Of a stretch of DNA of 64,000 nucleotides, positions 51,536 to 60,863 are shown one piece after another. This DNA comes from Pedobacter sp. Bi126 (GTDB taxonomy: Bacteria > Bacteroidota > Bacteroidia > Sphingobacteriales > Sphingobacteriaceae). Position 1 is the stretch's first letter. Each line of letters begins with the position of its first letter. A program made the position numbers and the translations under genes. The notes beneath the pieces were generated by a model, which had not been told where the DNA came from, made no database searches, and saw only the letters and a program-made list of their open reading frames with translations. The stretch lies in contig NZ_CAKKMS010000006.1 of the NCBI RefSeq assembly GCF_918698245.1, positions 186,001 through 250,000 of the forward strand. The letters are read 5' to 3'.

Positions 51536-52414
51536 ATGAAATACAGCTTTTTAACCCTAATAACAGCCGGAGTAATCTTATTTGCCAGCTGCCAATCTAA
51601 ATCTCAAACAGAAAATTCTGCCGCTAAAGATTCTACTGCACAAAACAGCGAAGCTGCAGCAAGCACCGGAACGCCAGTTGACGTTTCGAAAATAAAGGTT
51701 GCCGATGCCAAAACCATTTTAGCCCGGAAACAGGTACCTATTTTATGTTATCACCAGGTAAGAAACTGGAAACCAACCGATGGAAAAGTAGGTAAAGATT
51801 ATATTGTAGAAATCCAGAATTTTAAAGACCAGATGAAAATGCTGGCCGATAGTGGCTACCATACCATTTTACCCGATCAGCTTTATGCCTACCTGAACAC
51901 TGGTGCTGCCCTACCGAGCAAACCCATTATGCTAACTTTTGATGATACTGACCTGGATCAGTTTACCATTGTGCGCCCTACTTTAGATAAACTGGGTTAT
52001 AAAGCTGTTTATTTCATCATGACCGTTTCGATCGGCAAAAAAGGCAAATTTGTAGATTACATGAGCAAAGAGCAGATTAAACAACTTGCTGACGAAGGAA
52101 ATGTGATCGGTAGCCACACTTACGATCATAAAAACTTTAAAAAATATGCAGGTAAAGATTGGGAAGAGCAATTAGATAAACCAACCAAAAAACTGGAAGA
52201 AATTACAGGTAAAAAGATGACAGAATTTGCCTATCCTTTTGGTTTATGGAATGCAGAAGGCATTCCTGAGCTTAAAAAACGTGGCTTTAGAATGGCTTAT
52301 CAATTATCAACCAAACGCGATGAAAAAGACCCATTGTTTACCATCCGCAGGATTATAGCCAGTGGTTACTGGTCGCCTAAAACATTAAGCAATAGCATTA
52401 AAAATAGCTTTTAA
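51536..52414 (+). CDS. Polysaccharide deacetylase lipoprotein (NodB domain, copy 1)
   Basis: A 292-residue lipoprotein (lipobox FASC, Cys about 19) with a low-complexity Ser/Ala/Glu linker, then a CE4/NodB domain (about 65-285). Metal and catalytic motifs are MLTFDDTDLDQF (Asp-Asp) and SHTYDHKNF (His, His). CE4 enzymes remove N- or O-acetyl groups from peptidoglycan, chitin-like or exopolysaccharide chains; the target is unknown. A paralogue with the same core lies at 53843, separated by an M1-like peptidase gene. Confidence 0.92.
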   Translation: MKYSFLTLITAGVILFASCQSKSQTENSAAKDSTAQNSEAAASTGTPVDVSKIKVADAKTILARKQVPILCYHQVRNWKPTDGKVGKDYIVEIQNFKDQMKMLADSGYHTILPDQLYAYLNTGAALPSKPIMLTFDDTDLDQFTIVRPTLDKLGYKAVYFIMTVSIGKKGKFVDYMSKEQIKQLADEGNVIGSHTYDHKNFKKYAGKDWEEQLDKPTKKLEEITGKKMTEFAYPFGLWNAEGIPELKKRGFRMAYQLSTKRDEKDPLFTIRRIIASGYWSPKTLSNSIKNSF

Positions 52415-52423
52415 GTAAAATAA

Positions 52424-52453
52424 CCCCGGCAAAAGCCGGGGACTTTCTTTTTA
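52424..52453 (+). terminator. Terminator after deacetylase copy 1
   Basis: CCCCGGC-AAAA-GCCGGGG stem, then ACTTTCTTTTT; perfect and GC-rich. It lies only 18 bp before the next start codon, so the M1-like gene may depend on read-through or its own promoter. Confidence 0.8.
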
Positions 52454-52470
52454 ACGAGTTACTCCACAAC

Positions 52471-53832
52471 ATGAAAAAAATTGCAATATTTGTTTTATTG
52501 TTCTTTCAGATCATTAAGCTCCATGCACAAACACCACACTTGAGCGGAAAAGTAGAAGTTGTAATGGCTACAGGCCAAATTACCTGCGATTTTGTACTTA
52601 ACAACATCCCCAACCTGGCAAAAGACTATCAGATTGTGTTAAATAAGGGCTTTAACATTAAGGCGATAAAAGATTCTGCAAATCAAACCCTAAAATATTC
52701 TGGCTTTTATGGTGGTGCCATGCGTGGTGAGGGTTTAACTTACGTTCCGTTATATAAAGACAGTACACTGGTAAATCCTGGTAAACTACATATTACCTAT
52801 ACAGGAGCATTCCCAATTTATACGGATACACTGAACTTTATAGATTTTAAGGGATTGATTGCTTTTAATGGCAAAACCGTACGGGCTGCTGATCAATCTA
52901 AGTGGTATCCTATTATTTACGACATCAAAAACGACAAGCTGATTGAACAGATGACCTTCGATATCCAGGTAACAGTTAAGGATGCTAAGATGATTTTTGT
53001 AAACGGCGACCTGCCTAAACCGGGCCCAATTGCCAGATTTAAATCGAATATCCCCATTGCGCCGATGCTTTTTGCCGGAGATTATAATGTACAAAAAACC
53101 AATGGTGCGCTATTTTTAAACACGCAAATGAATGATAAGCAGTTGAATGTTTTTGAACAGAATATTGCTGAAATGAAAGCCTATTATTATAAGGTTTTAA
53201 AAATCCCATACGAAACAAAAAATGTATTTATTGAGCATGCGCCGGTAGAAAAATTTAACAAAGGCAGAAGCTGGGGTTTTGTGGCTTTTCCAACCATTGC
53301 TTTTGCAGGCATTAAACTGGGCGATATGATTGATGAGGAACAACATAAACTTAAAAACCAGAACGATTACCCATTTATCGCACATGAAATTGGCCATTAT
53401 TATTTCGGCAACGTATTACAACCCAACTCTACTTTGTTCTGGTTCTTTTTAGAATCTACTGCAGAGTATTTATCGGTAAAAGCAAGCGAAGAAAAATTCG
53501 GAAAAGCTTTCGGCACTAAATATTTTCAGGACAGGGCTAAACAACTGAAAGATTTTAAAGCCAAACCTTTAAATGCCATTAAAGAAATTAATGAGATCTC
53601 AGGTACCTACCGCTACACTTACGGTCCGTTTCTGCTCCGTGGCCTGGAGCAAATGATTGGTGAGCAACGTATATTTAAATTCTTAAACACCTGCTTAACT
53701 GCTAAAAATGAATTAACTGATTATAACTTCTTCAGAAAAAATGCTTTAAAATCGGGCATTACTCAAAAAGAATGGGATGCTTATGAAAAAGAGTTTATCC
53801 TTTCCGAAAACGCCGTTTCTTTGATTAAATAA
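52471..53832 (+). CDS. Secreted M1-like gluzincin metallopeptidase
   Basis: A 453-residue protein with a signal peptide (about 1-19, ending LHAQ). Zinc site HEIGH is at 305-309 and the third ligand Glu at 328 lies exactly 18 residues after it, the M1 spacing (HExxHx18E). The GAMEN substrate motif of true M1 aminopeptidases is replaced around GRSWGFVAFP. The N-terminal 200 residues look like the M1 beta-saddle. A short relative of M1 with unknown substrate, acting outside the inner membrane. It lies between two deacetylase paralogues and ends 10 bp before the second. Confidence 0.85.
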   Translation: MKKIAIFVLLFFQIIKLHAQTPHLSGKVEVVMATGQITCDFVLNNIPNLAKDYQIVLNKGFNIKAIKDSANQTLKYSGFYGGAMRGEGLTYVPLYKDSTLVNPGKLHITYTGAFPIYTDTLNFIDFKGLIAFNGKTVRAADQSKWYPIIYDIKNDKLIEQMTFDIQVTVKDAKMIFVNGDLPKPGPIARFKSNIPIAPMLFAGDYNVQKTNGALFLNTQMNDKQLNVFEQNIAEMKAYYYKVLKIPYETKNVFIEHAPVEKFNKGRSWGFVAFPTIAFAGIKLGDMIDEEQHKLKNQNDYPFIAHEIGHYYFGNVLQPNSTLFWFFLESTAEYLSVKASEEKFGKAFGTKYFQDRAKQLKDFKAKPLNAIKEINEISGTYRYTYGPFLLRGLEQMIGEQRIFKFLNTCLTAKNELTDYNFFRKNALKSGITQKEWDAYEKEFILSENAVSLIK

Positions 53833-53842
53833 ATTAAAAACT

Positions 53843-54724
53843 TTGAATAAACATTTAAAATCCGCTACTCACATCCTTTTATCAATTTTATTTTTAGGAT
53901 CATTTTCGTTGGCTTGTTCGAGCAATAAACCAAAAGAAAAAATTGTTGCAACCAGCACGATCAAAGAGATTAATATCGATTCGGCCAATACCAAACCTGC
54001 AGATAACAAAACCATTCTGGCCCGCAGAGAGGTGCCCATTCTGTGTTACCACCAGATTAGAAACAACATTGCCAGTGACAGTAAAAGAGCGCACGACGAT
54101 ATTATTGCCCCTGACAAATTTAAAGGCCACATGAAAATGCTGGCCGATAGTGGTTATCATTCTATTCTACCCGATCAGCTATACAATTATCTGGTTTATG
54201 GTGCCAAGTTGCCCGAAAAACCAATCATGATTACTTTCGATGATACGGATGAAGATCAATTTACCATTGGGAATACAACATTGAAAAAATACGGCTTTAA
54301 AGGCGTTTATTTTATTATGACGGTATCGATCGGCAGAAAAGGACGGATCAACTACATGACTAAAGAACAGATTAAACAGTTATCTGACGAAGGGAATACG
54401 ATTGCCAGCCATACCTATGATCATAAAAACTTTGCGCAGTTTACCGACGAGGACTGGACAACCCAAATTGATGCACCAACTAAAAAACTGGAAGAGATTA
54501 CGGGTAAAAAAGTAGCGTATTTCGCCTATCCTTACGGTGTTTTCAAAGCTTCAACCTTACACAAGCTAAAAGAACATGGCTTTAAAGCGGCATTTATACT
54601 TTCAACAGCACGGGATGAAAACTATCCACTTTACACCATCAGGCGAATAATTGATCCTGGAAGATATACCGCGAAAAATTTATATTACAGCATCAACAAG
54701 AGTTTTAATAAAACAAAATCATAG
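53843..54724 (+). CDS. Polysaccharide deacetylase lipoprotein (NodB domain, copy 2)
   Basis: A 293-residue lipoprotein with a TTG start at 53843, 10 bp after the M1-like stop. No ATG exists before the lipoprotein signal (FSLACSS), so TTG is required. The NodB domain has MITFDDTDEDQF and SHTYDHKNF with the same ligands as copy 1, and long shared blocks such as HMKMLADSGYHSILPDQLY. The paralogues probably arose by tandem duplication, with the peptidase between. Close stop/start spacing suggests coupled translation with the peptidase. Confidence 0.9.
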   Translation: MNKHLKSATHILLSILFLGSFSLACSSNKPKEKIVATSTIKEINIDSANTKPADNKTILARREVPILCYHQIRNNIASDSKRAHDDIIAPDKFKGHMKMLADSGYHSILPDQLYNYLVYGAKLPEKPIMITFDDTDEDQFTIGNTTLKKYGFKGVYFIMTVSIGRKGRINYMTKEQIKQLSDEGNTIASHTYDHKNFAQFTDEDWTTQIDAPTKKLEEITGKKVAYFAYPYGVFKASTLHKLKEHGFKAAFILSTARDENYPLYTIRRIIDPGRYTAKNLYYSINKSFNKTKS

Positions 54725-54821
54725 CAAAAAGGTTTAAAATATAGTGTGTTTAAATGTTGAAAGGTTAAGCACAACGTTTCAACATCCGAACTTTACAGCA
54801 TTAAAACTTTATACCCTCCCT

Positions 54822-55991
54822 ATGAAATATTATTTGCATTGTTTCCTTTTCGGATTACTCATTATATCTGCCTGTAACAACCCTAAAAATGGAGCCAATA
54901 CCGCTGAAACTACAAGTGATAGTACGGCGAATGCAAAAACCGAACTTGCAGAAAGTTTTTACAAGCGGTTGGAAGGTACTATTGCAGGCAAAAAAGTAGT
55001 GATGCACTTGCAAAAGGTTGATGATGATGTAAGTGGTACTTATTACTATGATGGCTCGTGGCTTAACCTATCAACGGACACTTTAATCGGGAAAGATAGC
55101 ATTATCCTCGCTGAATATAGTTTTTATGAATCATACTTCACACAGGATTTTAAATCGCCCCATTTAGCTTTAAAATGGAATGGAAGTGGCTTTAATGGCA
55201 ATTGGGAAAGTGGCGATAAGACCAAAAAATACCCGATAGCTTTAACAGAAAAATATCCTGAGGGCAGTTATCCGTTCAGCGCCGGGATTTACAAAGACTC
55301 GGTTAAAGCATTTGCCAATCAGCCAAAATCGCCTGCGGCTGAAATCAGTTTTGAATACCTGGAAAGCAAAAATGATGATGAGTACGGCAATTGGTTAAAC
55401 TCGGAACTTAAAAAAATTTCAGGGCTAAAGCCAAATATCGACCGCTCCATTGGCTTTAAAAACATAGCCACCGCTTATTTTAAAGATTATAAGATGCAGG
55501 TTGCCGAGCAACAAAAAAATGGCCACGACAATGATTTTCAGGCATGGATGAACTACACCAATAACAGCCAGCAATCTATCAATTACAATGATAATGGTTA
55601 TGTAGTAATCGATTTCCTTGCTGACGCTTATACTGGTGGTGCACATGGCAATTACAGCAGCGTAATGTTTTGTTTAGATGTGAAAAACAAAAAACAAATG
55701 GTGCTTAGCGATATCATCAAAATAGATTCGAATACCTTACAAAGTATTTTAGAACGCAATCTTCGTAAAGAATATAACATTAAAGCCAAAGATGCACTTA
55801 GCACCGTACTATTTGATGACTTTATTAAACCGAACAAAAATTTTTATTTCAATGCGAATGGGATTGCTTTTATGTACAACCCCTATGAAGTAGCAAGTTA
55901 TGCACAAGGGCAAATTGTAGTGTTTATTCCTTATTCGGATTTAAAGACTTATTTGGTACCGGCTTTTGCCCAAAGAATGAGTATTAAGTAG
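54822..55991 (+). CDS. RsiV/DUF3298-like lipoprotein
   Basis: About 389 residues from the ATG at 54822, where a clean lipoprotein signal begins (LLIISACNN). The middle (about 40-150) is a beta-rich segment of the kind found in DUF4163/NigD-like proteins; the C-terminal part (about 220-389) matches DUF3298 (RsiV C-terminal): DFLADAYTGGAHGNYSSVMF, then MVLSDIIKIDSN and a C-terminal strand. In Bacillus RsiV the domain binds lysozyme and controls SigV; here the protein is only a lipoprotein without an anti-sigma end. Role unknown; it may sense or inhibit wall-active enzymes, close to the deacetylases. Confidence 0.82.
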   Translation: MKYYLHCFLFGLLIISACNNPKNGANTAETTSDSTANAKTELAESFYKRLEGTIAGKKVVMHLQKVDDDVSGTYYYDGSWLNLSTDTLIGKDSIILAEYSFYESYFTQDFKSPHLALKWNGSGFNGNWESGDKTKKYPIALTEKYPEGSYPFSAGIYKDSVKAFANQPKSPAAEISFEYLESKNDDEYGNWLNSELKKISGLKPNIDRSIGFKNIATAYFKDYKMQVAEQQKNGHDNDFQAWMNYTNNSQQSINYNDNGYVVIDFLADAYTGGAHGNYSSVMFCLDVKNKKQMVLSDIIKIDSNTLQSILERNLRKEYNIKAKDALSTVLFDDFIKPNKNFYFNANGIAFMYNPYEVASYAQGQIVVFIPYSDLKTYLVPAFAQRMSIK

Positions 55992-56200
55992 TTCTCCAGT
56001 TTACAATTGACAGTTCCTCAGATTTCAGTTGATTATTGGTTAATTGATTAACTGAAAACCGCCAACCGAAAACTTACGATCTGTGTTTATCATCTTAAAT
56101 CAGCGGGAATAACTATAAATTGTCCCCGCAGATTACACAGATTACGCAGACTTTTAACTCAACTACCTGCTGCAAATTGTAAACTGCCAAACTGAAAACT

Positions 56201-56653
56201 TTATAATATCTCTTTTACGATATATTCTTTACCATTAAAATTAAAGCTTTCATTTATTGCTTTTCCGATCAAAAACCTTCCGATTGGCGAAGCCTGCGAT
56301 ACGGCAAAGAATTTTTGTCCATCGGTATTAAGTTCACCAGCGCTGATGCTGATATAAAAATTACCTTCTGAGGTTAAAACCAAACTTCCGTTTTTAACCA
56401 GGCGATCTGATTCTACATTTTCGATCTGTTGTAATGCAATTTTCTGTTGTCCGGCTTCGTACAGTAATTTACTGTTGCGGTCCATCTCCTGCTGCATCAT
56501 TTCGCGCGTAGTTTCGTATTTATCGCCTGCACTACTTTTTGTATCATCGTTCGAAGCTTGCCTGGCTTGTTGCAGAGAATATTCAATATTTTCTATCCTA
56601 TTTTGAATGAAAGTTAAGCAAAGCTGATAAAGTTTAGATTTTAATGCAGACAT
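56201..56653 (-). CDS. GreA/GreB-like family protein
   Basis: A 150-residue protein of the small GreA/GreB-like group, often misnamed 3-oxoacyl-ACP synthase. The N-terminal 75 residues form a coiled-coil helical hairpin with SSAGDKYETTREMM near the tip; the C-terminal half is the FKBP-like domain with ISISAGELN and the family end SQASPIGRFLIGK. Gre factors rescue backtracked RNA polymerase through acidic tip residues; here the tip is changed, so anti-backtracking activity is uncertain. It lies near two other small minus-strand genes but each is separated. Confidence 0.8.
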   Translation of the reverse strand: MSALKSKLYQLCLTFIQNRIENIEYSLQQARQASNDDTKSSAGDKYETTREMMQQEMDRNSKLLYEAGQQKIALQQIENVESDRLVKNGSLVLTSEGNFYISISAGELNTDGQKFFAVSQASPIGRFLIGKAINESFNFNGKEYIVKEIL

Positions 56654-56705
56654 ATAATAATGGGTAATAGAAAATGTAAACGGATGATATTAAATGGAAG
56701 ACAGC

Positions 56706-57050
56706 CTATTTCCTTAAGGCAAAGGCTTGTTTTAAAATAGATTCGATTTTCTTTTTGGGGATATCTTCGAGGTGGTTGATCAATAAAATTTTCATTCTGG
56801 CTCTTTTCTCTTGCAGCAAATCTTCGTGTTCAATTTTATTTCCGTCAACCAAACCGATGTAAGGCTGATGGAGCTTTTTGTGTGTCCAAAGATAGCAGAA
56901 CATTTTTCCTTTATGGTAATAAAAAGGCATTCCATACTTCCAATGCTCTGTAATATCAGCATAGCCCATTAAAAGCGACCTTAAATATTGAAGGCAACTT
57001 TTAATCGGTTCATCTTTTTGCTCGAAATAGTTATCAAGAGGATTTAACAT
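56706..57050 (-). CDS. DUF1801 domain protein
   Basis: A 114-residue single-domain protein of the DUF1801/YdhG-like family. Features are LLMGYADITEHWKYGMPFYYHKGKMFCYLW, with the invariant W-x-YGMP and Tyr/Phe stretch, and a basic C-terminal helix. Function unknown. It lies 53 bp upstream of the GreA-like gene on the same strand. Confidence 0.88.
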   Translation of the reverse strand: MLNPLDNYFEQKDEPIKSCLQYLRSLLMGYADITEHWKYGMPFYYHKGKMFCYLWTHKKLHQPYIGLVDGNKIEHEDLLQEKRARMKILLINHLEDIPKKKIESILKQAFALRK

Positions 57051-57080
57051 ACATTAAATAATGTGAATTTTTAGAAAGAT

Positions 57081-57207
57081 CGTCATTTCGATCCCGAAAA
57101 TTCGGGAAGAAATCTTTTAAAGTTAACCTATTGGTACTTTTGTTTAAAGATCTCTCCTCCTAAGGAGTTCCTTTGGAACATTCCGCTAAGCTCCAGTCGA
57201 GATGACG
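57081..57207. repeat. CGTCATTTCGA inverted repeat element
   Basis: CGTCATTTCGATCCCGAAAATTCGGG at the left and CGAGATGACG at the right enclose about 90 bp with AAGATCTCTCCTCC. An element of the CGTCATT family; no gene in the gap 57051-57313. Confidence 0.6.
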
Positions 57208-57313
57208 AAGACGCTTGACTAACCAATAGCCCGAAGTCTTTTGTCCTTAGTTTGAAGTCAATTAACCGATTAACAGTACCTACTAATGAACCATTGACTA
57301 ATGAACCAATGAA

Positions 57314-57889
57314 CTACCCCTCTATCCACCTCACTTTTTCTTCTATCGAAGTCCGGTTTGGCGCCCAGGGTTTTTCGTTGTGATAGCCCATGTAAAATAA
57401 GCCAATGCACTTTTCATTTTCACCCAGACTTAAGAAATCACCTAAATCATCAATTAAAGGTGGAGAGCTCCAATAGGCGCCTACCTGCAGGCTTTCGGCA
57501 GTTAAAGCCATATTTTGAACAGCACACGAAACGGCCGCCAGCTCTTCCCACTCCGGTATTTTACCACTCACCTGCATATTGATGGCAATGATGCAATCGG
57601 CCTGACTTGTTTTTTCGGCAAAGCTGTCGTATTTTTTCTGTAAAAACTGTTGCGGACTAACCAATTCCTTATATAATTTACCCAGTTCTTCTCCAAGTTT
57701 CGTTAATCCCGCTTTTCTGATCACGACAAAACGCCAGGGTTGGGTTAATTTGTGTGTTGGTGCATAATTGGCTGTTTCTAAAATCTGGTTGATTACTTCA
57801 ACCGGAATTTCTTTTTTTATATAGCTTGCAGGGAAAATACTGCGACGTTCTTTTATAACTTTTGAAACAATATCATATGTTGTACTCAT
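57314..57889 (-). CDS. Nitroreductase family protein
   Basis: A 191-residue NAD(P)H:FMN nitroreductase-fold protein. The FMN contacts are RRSIFPASY (about 15-23) and THKLTQPWRFVV (about 44-55), with NMALTAESLQVGAYWSSPP (about 128-146) near the C-terminal part of the fold. Such enzymes reduce nitro, quinone or enone compounds as homodimers; the natural substrate is unknown. It is monocistronic, between a short gap and the HEAT-like gene upstream. Confidence 0.92.
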   Translation of the reverse strand: MSTTYDIVSKVIKERRSIFPASYIKKEIPVEVINQILETANYAPTHKLTQPWRFVVIRKAGLTKLGEELGKLYKELVSPQQFLQKKYDSFAEKTSQADCIIAINMQVSGKIPEWEELAAVSCAVQNMALTAESLQVGAYWSSPPLIDDLGDFLSLGENEKCIGLFYMGYHNEKPWAPNRTSIEEKVRWIEG

Positions 57890-57993
57890 TTGGTAAAAAT
57901 AGCTAAAAGCTGAAAGACTAAAGCTGAAAGAGAGAGAGAAATTCGACCTCTAATAAAAGATTTGACGCTATGCTAACTGAAAACCTCAAACTG

Positions 57994-58554
57994 TTAACTG
58001 CGAGCTGCCAACTGCTTCCTGATCTGTTTAACTTTCGCAAAAAAGCCAATACTTTCTTTGTCTACCAGGAAATCCATCGTCTGCAAAAGTTCTTCTCTTA
58101 TCCAATTGTGTTTGGTATTTAAATTGGCCAAAATATTTAAACAATGTGACTTTACGGCTACAGGAATCTTCTCATCAATTAACCAGGCAAAAACAACTTC
58201 TACCAAATGATCGGTATCATAACCGGCAAGAATCTTCTTAATTTCTGGAGCGGCATTTTTCTTCGTCATAAAGGCCAGGATTTTAACATAATGCCTCAGT
58301 GCAGATAAATTGTTTTGTTGCGGAAATTTCTCCAAAAAATAAAGCGCATAGGGCAGAAATCTTTGCTGATGATTAGTAAATACATTTTCTAAGATCCATG
58401 CGGCCCTGAAACCGATCTGATCGTCATGGTAAAAACTTAAATCAATCAGATCTTTCACTGAAAAGGTATCTTCTGAGGCAATTGCGGCTAACTTTTTTAC
58501 TTTACTTTTCTGAAGGGTTGTTTTTATGGTTTCGAGCAAGAGATCTTTTTGCAT
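57994..58554 (-). CDS. HEAT-repeat-like helical protein
   Basis: A 186-residue all-helical protein with about five HEAT-type helical pairs, e.g. DLSFYHDDQIGFRAAWILENVF and KIPVAVKSHCLNILANLN. I recall related Bacteroidota sequences misannotated as adenylosuccinate lyase, but none of its motifs are present. It is probably a protein-interaction scaffold; no partner is evident nearby. Confidence 0.75.
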   Translation of the reverse strand: MQKDLLLETIKTTLQKSKVKKLAAIASEDTFSVKDLIDLSFYHDDQIGFRAAWILENVFTNHQQRFLPYALYFLEKFPQQNNLSALRHYVKILAFMTKKNAAPEIKKILAGYDTDHLVEVVFAWLIDEKIPVAVKSHCLNILANLNTKHNWIREELLQTMDFLVDKESIGFFAKVKQIRKQLAARS

Positions 58555-58627
58555 AAAACGAAAATATATTTTTTATTAGACAAAATCTCACATTTTTTTG
58601 AAACCAGAGAGGTTAGCAAACTAATTT

Positions 58628-59030
58628 GGGCGTTACCCAAGCTGCGCAAGGGTCGGGCTTTTTCAGGGCTCCGCTTCGCTACGGTACCGATGAAGGATCG
58701 CCACTGAACCCTTACAGTCCCTAACGCAAAACTCACTGCCTAAAAATAAATCGAGTTAATAAACCTCGTAGGTTAGGTTAAGAGACAATTGTTTTTAAGC
58801 TATAGTGTTAAGCCATTGACCAAAAAGCTTCTCCCCTTCGTAAAATAAACCCGGTAGTAGCGAACACGGAGTGCAACGTAGTAAAGCGGATAACGGGACT
58901 GTATGGGTCACAAAGTATCAGGCCCTTCATTTTCAAATTTTCGACCCCAGCCTTTCTACCCTCCCCTCCCGCCTTCAACTTTTTTTTCAGATATTAATCC
59001 CAAACCTTTCCTTCTTCTGCCTTTTTACCC
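58628..59030. repeat. Inverted copy of the 30888 element and a pyrimidine-rich tract
   Basis: In the 58555-59072 gap, 58628-58727 matches the inverted complement of 30888-30997 (GGGCGTTACCC...CCTTACAGTCCCTAACGC). A second palindrome-like piece, CCCGGTAGTAGCG...GGATAACGGG, is at 58850-58898. From 58920 to 59040 the plus strand is strongly C/T-rich. There is no gene. Confidence 0.65.
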
Positions 59031-59044
59031 TCAACCTTTTTGCG

Positions 59045-59052
59045 TATCTTTG
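59045..59052 (+). promoter_or_regulatory. TATCTTTG promoter of the ABC-F gene
   Basis: TAnnTTTG match with TTTT 19 bp upstream as a -33 element. It lies inside the extended frame that opens at 59040, which supports the ATG at 59073 as the true start, with a leader of about 15 nt. Confidence 0.5.
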
Positions 59053-59072
59053 CGGCTTATTTCAATTATAGC

Positions 59073-60695
59073 ATGATTTCAGTTTCTAATTTATCGTTAC
59101 GATACGGCAAACGCACATTATTTGAAGATGTTAACCTAAAATTTACCCAGGGCAACTGCTATGGCGTAATTGGGGCTAACGGCGCAGGTAAATCTACTTT
59201 TCTAAAAATTTTATCGGGAGAAGTTAACCAAACTTCTGGTAGTGTGGCTTTTACTCCAGGCGAAAGAATGGCGGTTTTAAAACAAAACCACTACGAATTT
59301 GATGAGTTTTCGGTATTAGAAACCGTAATGATTGGCCATAAGGAACTTTATGCCATCATGAAAGAGAAAGATGCCATTTATATGAAAGAAGATTTTTCGG
59401 AGAAAGATGGCGAACGTGCCGGAGAGCTTGAAAATCTTTTTGCCGAAATGGATGGCTGGAATATGGAAAGCAATGCTGCAACCATGTTGAGCAATTTGGG
59501 CATTACCGAAGATAACCACTATAAATTACTAAAAGAGCTAGACAATACGCAGAAAGTACGTGTGTTATTGGCACAGGCCTTATTTGGGAATCCCGATATT
59601 TTATTACTGGATGAGCCTACCAACGATTTGGATATCGAAACCATTGCCTGGTTAGAAAACTTTTTGGCCGATTACCAGAATATTGTATTGGTTGTATCGC
59701 ACGACAGGCACTTTTTAGATGCAGTATGTACGCATATTGTAGATATCGATTTCGCTAAAATGAGCATTTACACCGGTAACTATACCTTCTGGTACGAATC
59801 TAGTCAGCTGGCATTAAAACAGCGTAGCGATCAGAACAAAAAAATGGAAGATAAGGTGAAAGAGCTACAGGAATTTATCCGCAGGTTTAGCGCAAATGCA
59901 TCTAAATCAAAGCAGGCAACTTCTCGTAAGAAGGCTTTAGATAAGATTGATATCACCGAAATTAAAGCATCGAGCAGAAAATACCCAGCCATTATCTTCA
60001 ATAATACTGGCCGTGAGGCTGGTGACCAGATTTTACAGGTAGAAAACCTGGGCAAAAATGGAAACGATGGTGTTTTGTTCGACAAAATTACTTTCATGGT
60101 AAATAAAGGTGATAAAATTGCTGTATTATCTCAGAATAGTTTAGCTACAGCAGCATTTTATGATGTGTTAACGGGCAGAGATACAGACCATAGAGGAGAA
60201 TTTAAATGGGGTGTAACCATTAGCACTGCAGATATTCCTAACGACAACTCCGAGTATTTTGCCGGTAAAGATGAAAACCTGGTAGATTGGTTACGTGAGT
60301 ACTCTGGTACCGATGCGGATGAGCAATTTGTACGCAGCTTTTTAGGCCGTATGTTATTCTCGGGCGAAGAGGTACTTAAAAACGTAAAAGTGCTTTCAGG
60401 GGGCGAAAAAATGCGTTGTATGTTCTCGAGGATGATGTTACAACAAGCCAACCTGTTAATGTTTGATGAGCCAACCAATCACCTGGATCTGGAATCTATT
60501 GAGGCACTGAACAATGGTATGAAAGATTTTAAAGGTGCAATATTATTTACCTCACGAGATCACCAGTTAACCGAAACAGTGGCTAACCGCATTATTGAAA
60601 TTACGCCAAAAGGCACTATTGATAAGTTAATGACTTACGATGAATATATCAACAGCAGCGATGTTGCGAAACTAAGAGAAGAAATGTATTCTTAA
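59073..60695 (+). CDS. ABC-F family ATPase with one degenerate ATP site
   Basis: About 540 residues: two ABC domains joined by a charged linker, no membrane part, as in EttA/YbiT ribosome-associated proteins. Domain 1 has Walker A GANGAGKST (about 36) and Walker B LLLDEPTNDLD but an altered signature, LDNTQKVR instead of LSGGQ. Domain 2 has an altered Walker A (LSQNSLATAAFY) and H-loop (SRDHQ), but an intact LSGGEKMR and FDEPTNHLD. One ATP site (domain 1 Walker A with domain 2 signature) is thus complete, the other is not. It probably acts on the ribosome; antibiotic protection cannot be excluded. Confidence 0.92.
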   Translation: MISVSNLSLRYGKRTLFEDVNLKFTQGNCYGVIGANGAGKSTFLKILSGEVNQTSGSVAFTPGERMAVLKQNHYEFDEFSVLETVMIGHKELYAIMKEKDAIYMKEDFSEKDGERAGELENLFAEMDGWNMESNAATMLSNLGITEDNHYKLLKELDNTQKVRVLLAQALFGNPDILLLDEPTNDLDIETIAWLENFLADYQNIVLVVSHDRHFLDAVCTHIVDIDFAKMSIYTGNYTFWYESSQLALKQRSDQNKKMEDKVKELQEFIRRFSANASKSKQATSRKKALDKIDITEIKASSRKYPAIIFNNTGREAGDQILQVENLGKNGNDGVLFDKITFMVNKGDKIAVLSQNSLATAAFYDVLTGRDTDHRGEFKWGVTISTADIPNDNSEYFAGKDENLVDWLREYSGTDADEQFVRSFLGRMLFSGEEVLKNVKVLSGGEKMRCMFSRMMLQQANLLMFDEPTNHLDLESIEALNNGMKDFKGAILFTSRDHQLTETVANRIIEITPKGTIDKLMTYDEYINSSDVAKLREEMYS

Positions 60696-60719
60696 TTCTT
60701 CAATTAAAATATTGATTTA

Positions 60720-60749
60720 AAAGCCACATGCACTACATGTGGCTTTTTC
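60720..60749 (+). terminator. Terminator of the ABC-F gene
   Basis: AAGCCACATG-CACTA-CATGTGGCTT perfect 10-bp stem, then TTTCTTT. Confidence 0.9.
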
Positions 60750-60863
60750 TTTATAATAAATTGTATCTGTTGTAGCGTTTTCATCTCATTAATCGTTTTA
60801 CAAGAAAAAAGCGTTAATGGCCATTAACCAATTTTGTTCAAAAAATTGATTTAAAACATTAAA

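Noticed and set aside
56201..56653. 3-oxoacyl-ACP synthase annotation for the GreA-like gene
   Set aside because: No ketosynthase motif; the coiled coil and FKBP-like end match the Gre-like group.
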